From Apostichopus japonicus (Eukaryota > Echinodermata > Holothuroidea > Aspidochirotida > Stichopodidae), in NCBI RefSeq assembly GCF_037975245.1, contig NC_092561.1, positions 20,593,008-20,657,007 of the forward strand: DNA of 64,000 nt. Direction: 5' to 3'. Of the stretch, positions 1 to 11,202 are shown in pieces (the first letter of the stretch is position 1; each line of letters starts with the position of its first letter). Both the position numbers and the translations under genes were made by a program. The notes below the pieces were generated by a model. That model saw only the letters and a program-made list of their open reading frames with translations. It was not told where the DNA came from and searched no databases.

Positions 1-1310
1 AAGCCAAGCGATCGAAATCAAAGAATGCTGCTTTTACCGCTACAAATTGAAATGAATATAAACTTTGACATCAATTATAAAAATGTATCATTTGCAATGG
101 TTTATGTAAGCGACGACTTGATTGACGCTCGCGGTAGAAGCAAAATTCGGCAAGAACGATTTAAATTATTTAATTTCAACGGATTAAAGTGGTCTAACAC
201 GTTAAGGTCTATGAAAAATTCACTGTACAACTTGTGAATTATTTCCATGACAAAGATCAGTTCGCATGGTAAAATCGTTGTTGCCCCTTACTAATGAACA
301 CATGTAATACGTACCGTTGCTAATTTCGTGACGAATCATATTCGAAATATACACAACCGTATAAAGTCGCTGAGACTAATCCAACATAAAAAACAAATAA
401 GGTACACCTGCATAAAACATCGAATATAAATAGTGCTTGGGCAGTGAATAAACATCATGATAGACCATTACTATACAATCTAAGCCTCTTACATACGTAT
501 ATTTAAGTTAGACGGTGGGTTTCACGTCGTATTGTAGAGAACGTCAAATTGGATAAAATGAGCGCGATGCTAGGCCAATACGTAACGTGACGTCTTTTTG
601 TATCAAAATGTATGATGCACAAATAGGTAAGACACCAATGCCAACAGACTAGCATCAGGTTATGTAGCAAATATGAGAATAGCATATATTATATGAAATT
701 GTTAGAGATTAAAACTAGACGATACTCAATCAACTAAAGCAAGTACAGTATATGTGGAAACCACTGTCAACTAAGTGCACACTTGAATAATGCTTCAGTG
801 TAACTTAGGAAGTTTTTATTTCACGTATTTCTAGTCAAGAACAATTTATTTCACTAACGAACTACACTAACAATCCACGATTTTCTTAATAAGCGACAAG
901 TAACTGTTACAAATGCATCGAGGAAGCAGTTGCTTTCAATTGGAACTCAATTGAATATATAAATGTTCGCATTGTGAAACGAAATCATGTCTCTAGAGCA
1001 GAGTTTATGCGTCAAACTTTATTGATCATTTTTTATAATAGTATTGTCGTGATCTGTAAGTTGAAAATAAAATTTTGGCAATGCGTTTCATAGAGATAAC
1101 GATGACATGATTTTCACCGTACAATATTTCCCTTGCACAGTGCATATAAATTGTAATTAATAAAAGAAAACATTTCTAATATGAAATGTCTTGCACTGAC
1201 TGATATTAAGGAATTAATAAGTGTTATATAGTTTCTTTAAAATGTAAATTCGACATTGATATTGACATTGATTCATATCCGTATTAAAACTATTAATCTC
1301 AACATTAGCA
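1..1310. repeat. Paralogous copy of the gene A 3' flank (segmental duplication)
   Basis: This stretch aligns by eye with 11203-13775, which begins about 20 bases after the stop codon of receptor gene A. Shared landmarks include 'gcgatcgaaat' at the left end, 'tgtcatttgcaatg'-type blocks, 'ttatttccatgac', and 'aagtgcaca' near 770/11990. The main length difference is a LINE-containing insertion in the second copy. By inference the coding part of another A-like receptor lies just left of base 1. No coding sequence is visible inside this copy. Confidence 0.75.
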
Positions 1311-4300
1311 GCTTTCAGAATCACGTTTTTCTCTATAGTATGTATATTTCATGCCACAGTTTAGCAAATGTCATTGTACTGTATCAAGTTGTAGACTTGA
1401 GAAATACATGTGAATTGTAAATGATTATATTATATACTGAAAGGAATTACAATATCTCCGATACCTCTTTGAAGCTAAGCATTGTATAGTTACTTCAACG
1501 TAAACCATCGCTAGCTGCAATACCTTGTAACGACTTTCCTATTTAAGACTTCCCCGGATACCTGTTGTTGTGTTGAAAGCCGTAACGTGTAATATTATAA
1601 GGGCAATTTTCTAAAAGTAGCAATAGAGGTTTCGCTTTTACGATACCCACGACGATCTTATCAAGTTTTTAAGTCAATTGTCTTAATAGTAGTTCTACGA
1701 AAACCGTCACGCATTATAGTAAATCCACTAAGCGCACTGAGGTATTAGGGAGAAGGAAACATCATATGTGCATATTTTACAGAGAGCAAATAGTCTACTT
1801 CACCTCTGTCATTATTGTTTTCCTAAATGGCGGATGTTCTTGTTATATTATTTGTCTTAACTTAGTTGTCGCAATGGGTTTATGCATTGTCTCCTTCCAA
1901 ACGTTATTCAATAAAAAAAAACATTTGTTGACAGCTACATTAAACAGTCGCAAATTTGGAATATCACTGAAAGCATCAAATGATATGGGAACAACTTTAT
2001 TGATCAAATTTGTTTTATTAACATCTATGACCAAAAATATATTTAGATTAGTATATAAAAGATAAATAGGCACGTAGAGATACAGTGAAACTGAATTAAT
2101 ATTCATGCATGACGGGCAAGGAGAATACGAAAGTAAAATGTTTTCATTTCAAACTGTGAACATACAATCGAACTGCGAATATGAAGTCAACAAATCACTT
2201 ACATTAAACATGCACGCAATTTCTTGGCTGGTCAATGCAATGCTTAATTTGTATAACAGTATAAAGTACTTGTATTAGTATCTATTACCTTATATATAAT
2301 ACGATTATTGTCAGTATGGTTAAACTACAAGTGCTGAAGTTTGTTTGGAACAAAAGACGTACCACGTTGCCAATATTTATATCATCAACGGTGACCAAAA
2401 CATTAAAGGCAACTAAGCAATAATATTTTTCTGTAAGAGAATTTTTATGGGCAATAGACACTAAGCTTCAAACGAAAGAATCTTCAAGGGTACTCATGGG
2501 AAACTATTTTGAGATTAACACATCTCAAGTCACATTAATAATATTGTCAATTTGTCAGTTACTTGATACTAACCACCATGTTTGTAGGAATCGTAATTTA
2601 GAACAAAATATTTTCAAGCAGCCATATAACAATGATGTGTTTTTTATCGCGTGGTAAACCATATCTCGTCGAACTTTGAAGACAAATAACTAGTTAAAGA
2701 TACACACTGATACACTATGATACACGTATGTGACCAAAGTTGATTGCTTTCTGTGTTCATCTCGTATTCAGAAAAAAATGTAATGTTAAAGGCTTTCTGT
2801 GATTTTGCATTTATTATTGTCATATTAATTTCGACTCACATTTTACACCACTGATGCATATCTTTTTAAACCTAAGAAAGGGAATTTGGATTGTATATCA
2901 AAGGCACATGTTAAGTAATCTGATGTAATTCCGGGATATGCTAAGCAAGATCCAGAGAAGTTGAATAAACCCTGTCGTTTTCTTCTAAACTTTTGATGTA
3001 TTGTCCTATTTGATAATGATCCTTTGAATGAATGTCGCTTCATTTTTTCAACATATGATATTCTAATTTAACGTTTTGTAGCGCCGTCAGTAGGCTATCA
3101 CACTATGAAGATATGGCGAAGAGTCATAACAATTAAAAGCAGCAGGAAGGAAACAAAATTGATAATTAAATTATAAAATGAAAATAAAAAAATGAAAATG
3201 AAAACACTAAATTCTAACAGGAAGAAGGATAGTTTGTGAAGGGCTTCAATGATCTGTAAGCACAATTTGCTCCTCTTCATACTCAACTTCATGATATCAA
3301 TGCCTTCGATTACCTTTCATTTCGAATGTTAAAACAGATTTGCTTTCATATTAAGAATTGGATGCTGTTTCAAAATTAATATAGCTTCCTGATATCGGAG
3401 CGGAAAATATTTGTCCAGTGTCAACGTCATTGTGGGAGTTTTTGTTACTTATGGAACATAATATTGTTCAGCCTAACGTTAAAGTTAACGTTAGTAGTAC
3501 AGTGTCGCTTTGCATGCTAAGTAAAATTATAAAATTCTAGGCTACTGTATGTGCTTTTGTAGTAATAAAAAAATATGTTGATTAGTTTCCTGAGGTTTCA
3601 GGAGCCTGTAAGCTGGTCACCATGGTATCCATTATATAATATAACTCTGTGCATTAGTTAACCGCCATGTTATTATCGGAGTGATCTTGGGGTCATGTTG
3701 CGTATCTTTGTTATAAACTACGTACTCTACCTTAAAGTTAGACTAAAAAGAAACACGCACATGCAACTCGTAGCGGTTGGGTCACATTACAATGTCCAAC
3801 TCACTAACAGGATTCAAAGCTAGAAGGTAGGTTACAATAATGCTACCCGTTTTTTTACTTACCTTTTTACTTACTTTGGACGATAATATTTTTGAGAAGT
3901 TTAGCATCTTATTTTGAAACGAAGGGAGTTGACCGAATAAATTGAAACAACATTTCACTTTACATGTTTATCATCATTTCATTTTCCATTTAAACACCAG
4001 ATCTAATAATTTACTCATGCTTGTTTCCGAAGGTTTCCGAAAATGATGATGCCGCATCATTGCATAATAGTGCGTATATCTTACACTGACGGCTTTCCAC
4101 AAGTCAGTCCAGTTCATTTATTGTTGTAGCATAATAATTTAATGACGTGCACCAACGCTATTTTTTTTTTTGTTCAATCGAATAGCTAGCACACGATAGG
4201 ACGGTGGCTACAATTAGAGAATACGTATCCTTGCATTTTCTTGAAGCGACTTTGGTTTTCTTTACCCATTTTCTTTGGTGCTCACAAATAACGATACATT

Positions 4301-7300
4301 AATATATGATAACACTGTCTTACGCTAGACTATCATACCGATGAAACCCTAAAGGTATTTACTCGCATGATGATATAGCGCACAATTCGAGACGGTCTTT
4401 CTGTTTCGATGGAGCGATGAATGCATCGACATGTGATTCTGCAATGCTGATGTAAATTGTTTCACTTTAACACATGGACCACTGAATTGTATATGTAGAA
4501 CACGAGAGAAACATTTAATATATCTATCTTACATTATTCAGTTGCAATTCATTTATGCCAAGAACTCTTTTTATGTAGTAAATATACTTTTGTCTAATTT
4601 TAAGTCATGGTCTGTTCAGAAAGTAATATCAGTAAGATTTCCCAACACATCTGCACAAATTTTATGTCTACGATTATCATTCTTTAGACGAGAACCCGCT
4701 CATTAAACTCCTTTGCGCGTATAAAGTTACATTTGCAATGATAGATAAACTGGCTTGATGGAAACATCCGTTATTAACGAATTGTGTATAGGATTTCATT
4801 AGTACATAGAAATCATGACATTAACGAAATATCGTAGCATCGTAGACGGATATTCTGCCCATACGGCGTTATTAGTCCATTAGATTAACCAACACCAGAG
4901 TGATTACAGATGTTCCGGCTATAACTATTTCAACTGAATCATATATAGCTTAAGAAGAAAAGCAAACATGAGATATATTTAAATAAAAAAAAACTTTAAG
5001 TTCGTTCACTTGTTCTTTGTGATTTGAATTCTTTAGTTCACATATTCTAGTTATAATATATTTTTGTTAAAACACTGGATGTCCATAGCGACGGATTATA
5101 TAATTGCAAAACATTTCAGATGTTTACATTCGATTGTTTGATACTGACCTGGAAAGTGAAATATTCAATGATATTTATTAATTCAGTTATAGCGCCTACA
5201 TTGATTCAATATTTGTTTTTGTTTTTTGTAACCGCAAAATGACTGCTACTGAGTTCTCCAAGAACTAGCAATGTTTAATCCCATCTTTCTAGGGTCTTTC
5301 TCTTTCCTTCACATATTTCTGTGCATAAACAGCATTTGTTACCAATCAGTTTATCACAATCAAGCATTTTTTCGTTTGATGGTAAGAATATGTATGTAAA
5401 TGGTACAAATATGCATTTGAAAAGACTTAAATTATACGATTTAAGGTGTGGGAATAACGAGAAGCAAAGTCAAGTGTCGTTGGAAAATGCTTCTCATAAT
5501 TATCATTATAAAACATTTTTAAAGATAAACTGTGCATATTGATTTTATGGCAAGTCCCAAACTTGCATAAGAATTTTAAAGACATTATTTTTAAAAGTTT
5601 ACTTACTAGAATGCATAACTAGCTGAATACTATCTACTAAGTTAGATAATCATTGTTCTTTGATTTGTAATACTGTAATATTTCGAAAATTTAGTATAGA
5701 CCAAACTATACAACCTGCGACGAATGGGATCTGAACCGACTATTTAATCACATTATAATTTGTGTCCCACAAATCCATTGAGGTTGATTGCTGTAATTTG
5801 CGTTTACAAACCACTTGCTATAGATTTCTTTCATTTCTTTAGAGATTCCAGTGAACTTACGTGTCAACATATTACATTGATTCCTAATACTTTGTCTCTC
5901 ACACTTTGTGGAAACAAATATTTGTGAAGAAACCATCTGGAAATGTAGCGTAAATATGACAGATTGACATCGTTTTAGGGTCATTGTTATCACCAAAATG
6001 ATGCAATCACCATAAACTTCATAACAATAGAATGTTCATTAATAAATTAACTTAAATGTTTCCCAATCATTCGGAAGAATGCACCAAAGGGTGTAAAAGC
6101 ATGCACTGACATGTTCTAAAAATCAAGAGTTAAGAGCAACTGGTTCTCTTTTTCTAAGCCACCTTCTCTAGACGCGACCGCTTCGAGGCTTAGAGTTTTA
6201 TCAACTCAATCTGTACTAGAAGTATAAAGATGTAAGGATCTGCAGTTACCGGTCGTGATAAATTATAAACCATTTTATATGATGACATGCAATTTCTCTG
6301 TGCTTTGCCTGATCACGACATTATATAATGTGAATAATACGTTTCAACTTTTTGATTTCTTTTTCAAGATTCATCTGTGACACGATTCATATATATATTC
6401 GAAATTTGAAAATTGTGGCTTCACAACAGCAAACCCTACTACTACGTACTTTTATTTTTTTACAAAAAACAACAATTCAACCAAACGTTGGCAAAGGACA
6501 TCCCAAAGACTAGGCTTCCCACTGAGCAACTGTTCACGACAAGTCTAATCCTTTTGTGTTCAACTTAAATGTGTTATCAAATAACGCCGCCTGAAGAGGA
6601 AAGTATATTCATCAAGTTCGTTACCCTTTTTGTCGGAGACACCTATATTTCAGTGAGATATATTGGTACAGGATAACGCTAAATTACTCACAAAAGACAG
6701 GCGCAGATCCATGAACCCACAATTAGGGGCGGTGCTTATCTCGTTTTTTTTTTTTTTGTATTTGAGTTTTCTTCTTCTTTTGGCCTTGCCACCAACAGAG
6801 CACAATGTTAAATGTTTGTCAAAATATCGATTTACCTATCGAGAGAATGGCAAACTGCCAAGCATCCTCGTTTCATATTGGGTTTCCCTTTAAATGTGTT
6901 TCATTCCTTTTGAAAATAATTTTGAAGTTCAACTACTTCCTCGTACTTCTAGGTGCTTCTATCTTAAAATATGATGCATGATCATAGCTTAATAGTGTAG
7001 ATATGGTGGAGAAGGTGCTAATATCTTCTCAACTGCTGCAGTATAGAAATGTCGTGCTGAAATACATGAATCTATACGCTACCGTACAAACCAATTAATA
7101 AACAACTTAAGAAGGACAGCTTCCAGCACGAGCTTGAAAGAATAAAACAGAATTCTGTTTATTTAATGTTCTTAGGCTGTTGCATCGTGTACAGTCACAT
7201 AAGATTATTTTAACACTTTTATTCAGCGTGCAAACGAATGTTTTATTACGCTGGGTGTCAGTCAGTGATTTATGAGTTGGATAACTTTAATACTGAAAAC

Positions 7301-7510
7301 GAAAATATTCCAATGAATATATAACTACATCAGAGCCAGCTTGAAACAAGTTTCTCTGTCTTATTCGATAATTGGATCAACGTGTTATTGCAGCTATAAC
7401 GTGTTCAAATTGTTAGTGCTGTTTTGCCTGTACTACTTTACTAACGTTTATCTTGGAACCGCAGAATTCTCTTGAATCCGTAGACAAGAAGGAACATTAA
7501 TCAACTTATC
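1311..7510. other. Intergenic region upstream of receptor A; no gene seen
   Basis: Only short AT-rich open frames without homology or splice context occur here. From about 6780 to 7510 the sequence resembles the region upstream of gene B (about 18230-19028). Shared blocks include 'cctcgtttcata', 'tttccctttaaatg' and 'ccagcacgagcttgaaag', so the duplicated unit includes the putative promoter. A T-run lies near 6744-6757. I see no RNA gene. Confidence 0.6.
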
Positions 7511-7918
7511 ATGCATTTTTATATCTTCGTGGGATCTTTATATTTCATTCATTGTTGTATGAGCATTAGTACACCTTGTTCTGAGACTGCCTATCCAGAT
7601 GAAAGTACAACCGCAGCCATCGGTCAAAATGTCACCTTCGAATGTGAAATGGATGGAAACTGTCCGTATTTTTTTTGGTTCATCTACCTTGCAAATACAA
7701 GTCGAATTGACCTCTCTGAACGAGAATGCAAGAACAGCTATAAAGCTTGTCACGAAAAAACATATGATGGACGAAACGTTCTTCGTTTAACTGACATAGA
7801 TAATCGTGTAGATGGATATTACCAATGTCTTTGTGCCTCATACCCATCAGATGCCTTTGCGTGTCAACGATTGTTTGTCGGTTGCCAATTTGAAGTCCTC
7901 GTCAATAGCGTTTTGATG
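7511..7918 (+). CDS. Receptor A exon 1: signal peptide and Ig-like domain 1
   Basis: 136 codons, ending in phase 0 at the donor 'gatg|gtaaga'. The start is the first ATG, followed directly by a hydrophobic leader of about 18 residues. Extra cysteines (Cys51 before the Trp, Cys108 after the F-strand Cys, Cys125 in 'CQFEV') go beyond the canonical pair. Confidence 0.85.
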
Positions 7919-10900
7919 GTAAGATTTTAAATGTTTTAGGAAAACATTTGAAATTTGATTTAATATTCATTAGACATTAGATTAACAAACAAGATGGAAT
8001 AAAATAGTGTTAAGGAAAACTTGATCATGCTCTCCGTTGTTATAACGAGTTTATGATTTAACGCTCACAAAATGTGATTTTTATCCAAAATCCTTACTTT
8101 GGTATTTACATAGACGTTTTACGTCTGATCTTAGTTTTTAGAAGAAAACAAAACAGTTAACGAGTTCGCTTTCAGTGATATCCATTTTTTATCATACATT
8201 AATTACTAGGTAGTTTTAAAAGTAAGTATGTATTGTTATAATCATTTTCGAATAGGACATTGAATACAAATTTTATTATTAATAGGAGAAAGATCCTGAC
8301 TGTGATATTATCATTCCGTCAATAAGCATGCATCAATGCTTGCACTATATTTTGGTTTCAGTTCGATTCGAGTGATGTTGTTCACACGCAGACTGATGTA
8401 ATCAACGTTACAGAGGGTGAAGATATAAGAGTGAATTGTCCAAACACCAGTAACTCGCACAACCGTTCTGAAGGTAGATAAACATTGAGACTGAAGGAGG
8501 GTTCCCAAACCTTTAAATGTTTGATTAAAAATCACTGTTAACTGTTATCAATGTATTTTCTTGGTATGAAATCCATAAATCGTAACGGTATCAATGATAC
8601 ATAAATGGTATTGGCCCTATATGCTGCTTCTCTCCATCGAACGCCATCAACGACCACTCGAACGGTTTAACGGTGACTTTGGAGATCAACTTAACAACAA
8701 CTCATTCTCAAGGAAGAAAACCCTCATGTCACTTTTCAGAAGTAAAAGGTTATCTTTTAAAGCAACATGAAGGTTATCTATTAAAGCAACATATTAGTAG
8801 GGTTTCACCTGAGTGTTATTTTCACTAAGCCATGTTATGGCATTTTTTAGAACTCGCAAATGGAGTTTGGTTTCTGCAATTAAAAAGGTACTTTCATCAA
8901 AGACCCTATTATATAATTTACAGGAAAGTTTCACATGGTTGAATTTCAATTTGTTCTTACATTTTCAATATGTTCCTGCAAGTTCTTAACAGCACGTACA
9001 AGACATTTCCTACCGAAAACTTTAGAAGAAAACTTCAAGAAGATGTTCAAAATCTGAAACAAAAATAAGGTCCTAGCTGGTATTTCCATATAAACAGTTG
9101 GACAGATGACATTTTTAGTAAATAGTTGACAGTGTGAGAAAATACTTGAAATGTAGAGAAAAAGGTGAAATAAAGAACTGCACAGGTGGAATTTTCAACG
9201 CCACATTTGGTGCACCGACCCATATACAAAAACAAACAAACTAAAATGTTTCTGAGGATACCCTGAACAACACTGGTTTTCCGCCATCCAACTCACTGTT
9301 ATTACCTTCCTAGAACACTGTTGTAGCATCTAAATCCGACTTGAACCATGATACCGAAAGAACAAACCAGAATTAGTATTAAAATATGAAGTTAAGCCTT
9401 TGTCAGTACTGTCCCAACCAGTTCTAGCAAAACAAACTATAGCAAACAAATATATCCATATATGGTTTCGGGTTTGAGCAAGTTCATTTTTTGTTCTTCT
9501 TAACTAAACTTAACATTTTTTGCGATGTATGGAGGAATCACGTTGTAGTGTTTTGCAAGGTTTTTTGTAATTACTTCCAAATCTCTTCCTGTCATTTGTC
9601 TGGTTGTTTATTGTTTGTATTCTATTAAAGATGGAATATTCTGAAATATAGTTCTATGAAACGAAACTAAACGAAACTATGAAATGTCTGTCTTTAATTT
9701 TGTCTGACATTTGTTATGCCGCTGTTTATCTTTGTGTGAATGCATACAGTCTTATGAGTGATGAAATGTTAACATGAGGGTGAAAGTGGAAGATTTCCAG
9801 ATTTACCACAACACAGCAATACTGGCTAATATCATGACAATCATTTTATCTAGTCGTGGTTATAAACCAGAAGTATTCATTTCTGTAAAATAAAATATCT
9901 TTACTTTAGAGATACAGAGACATTCACCAAATCAAAGTTGAACAGCTCACGATTTGTGAAACTGTAAATGTCATGTTATAGATAATATTTACATATTAGC
10001 AATAATATTTTTTATTCAAGATTCATCAAGAACGTTCACTGCAACAAGATCTCATCAAAATTGCTACATCGAATGTAACTGTAGTAGGATAGGCGCCACA
10101 GGAGTTACCATCAACGTATTGCAACGTGAAACTACCACAACTTCAACGACCGCAGCCGTACATTATATTGCATCAACCACATCATTGGCGAGTTATAGTA
10201 AAGAACAAATGACAGATGGTAAGACACACAACTCAGTTCAGTACCGGTACTGGTATGTCCTATAACGATAAGTATATTGTTGACGTGATTGTTTTTGAAA
10301 TAGTAGCAATAGGCCAGTATCTGTTAATAGATACTGCCAGTCTATGCGTCTCAGATCTACCAAGAATAAACAAATACCAAACTTAAAATCAGTACTTCTC
10401 TAGCAAGGGTCAGAAGTTGTGACTGCTTCTACTTCAGCAATAATTGAAAAGGAAAACATAGCAATAAAATGTTGGACACCATAGTCATGATCGCGTACTG
10501 AATAAAAGTTTTTATTCCTATGCAAAACAAATCATTATTCGTTGAGTAAGCTCACATACTATGACCTTTGCTTGTTAAGCGTCTGAAGCCAATGGGAAGA
10601 ACCAAGTGAGTAGATAAAGACTATGTATACTTGAATATGATCTAACTCCTTTGTTTGACGATTAGTATCCTAATACTGTTTAGCATCAAAATAGTTAGAT
10701 GGATATTTCTCTTGTTTAATGGCATGTCTTCTTTTATTTTTCATGGTCCATTGACATTCGCTACACCCTCCTTCAACGGCAATCACAAACAACTAACAGC
10801 ATGCGACTGTATTCCGGTCGTGGCTGTTCTTCTAGTATCAGTATCAATCCTTGTGCTTGTCGTTGGTGCTCTGTCAATATATATTCGATTTTTGAAGACT

Positions 10901-11182
10901 AATGGATTTCCTAAACCAGTTTCAACGAATGAAGCTATATTTTCACAGCCAGCCGATGCAACGGTTAATACATATGATAATGCTGACGCAGGGAAAGCAG
11001 CAACGTGTCATACCTGCGTACCTAATGCTGAAGTCATGGTTCCACCAATGAGCATTACAGACAATCTCGAAGCGAATTTTTCAGCATATCAACGTAATGA
11101 TGGAAAGTGTGACGCGACCGACTACGAAATCCCCGAAAATGTGGATTTTACGAATGAAGCAAATTATGAAACAATGTATTAA
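7511..11182 (+). CDS. Receptor A: two-domain Ig-like transmembrane receptor with a YxxM tail
   Basis: Predicted four-exon gene: 7511-7918, 8362-8473, 10021-10218, 10800-11182 (1101 nt, 366 residues), all GT/AG with matching phases 0,1,1. Residues 1-18 are a signal peptide. The first Ig-like domain has Cys45, Trp56 and the F-strand pattern D-G-Y-Y-Q-C ending at Cys106. Exons 2-3 form a second short Ig-like domain, with strand-B C-P and later C-Y-I-E-C. Exon 4 supplies a membrane helix (about 244-268) and a tail with Tyr298 (YDNA), Tyr348 (YEIP) and Tyr362 (YETM, a PI3K p85 SH2-type site). Gene B is its tandem paralogue. The old B-like membrane region after exon 3 is frameshifted and skipped by the donor at 10219. 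The role as an immune-type cell-surface receptor is inferred; the ligand is unknown. Confidence 0.8.
8362..8473 (+). CDS. Receptor A exon 2: first half of Ig-like domain 2
   Basis: 112 nt after the acceptor 'tttggtttcag', phase 0 to phase 1. It encodes residues 137-173 with the strand-B pattern 'VTEGEDIRVNCP', ending at 'gaag|gtagat'. The exon is conserved in position, length and phase with B exon 2. Confidence 0.8.
10021..10218 (+). CDS. Receptor A exon 3: second half of Ig-like domain 2 and Thr-rich stalk
   Basis: 198 nt after the acceptor 'tattcaag'. It completes the split domain with C-Y-I-E-C-N-C and V-T-I-N-V, then a Thr/Ser stalk. It ends at 'agatg|gtaaga', a site that is read through as coding sequence in gene B. 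Confidence 0.75.
10219..10400 (+). pseudogene. Decayed B-type transmembrane/tail sequence inside receptor A intron 3
   Basis: Directly after A exon 3 the sequence still aligns with the membrane-coding part of B exon 3 (22176-22330). A one-base insertion ('cagttcag' versus 'cagtcag') shifts the frame, and further changes break the helix. Homology fades near 10400. This is the relic of the ancestral membrane/tail segment, now apparently intronic. Confidence 0.75.
10800..11182 (+). CDS. Receptor A exon 4: alternative membrane segment and YETM tail
   Basis: Predicted from the acceptor 'caactaacag' at 10799, which gives the required phase 1 (G|CA = Ala240). It encodes A-C-D-C-I-P, a long uncharged hydrophobic run, then an Arg/Lys stop-transfer and a 98-residue tail ending ANYETMY. 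The polypyrimidine tract of this acceptor is weak, so the exact 5' edge needs transcript support. AATAAA occurs at 11188-11193, six bases after the stop. Confidence 0.7.
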
Positions 11183-11202
11183 GGCGGAATAAAATTGGCA
11201 TC

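Noticed and set aside
1766-2106. Overlapping 99- and 87-codon frames on opposite strands
   Set aside because: Low-complexity AT-rich composition, no signal or domain, and no counterpart noticed in the duplicated segment.
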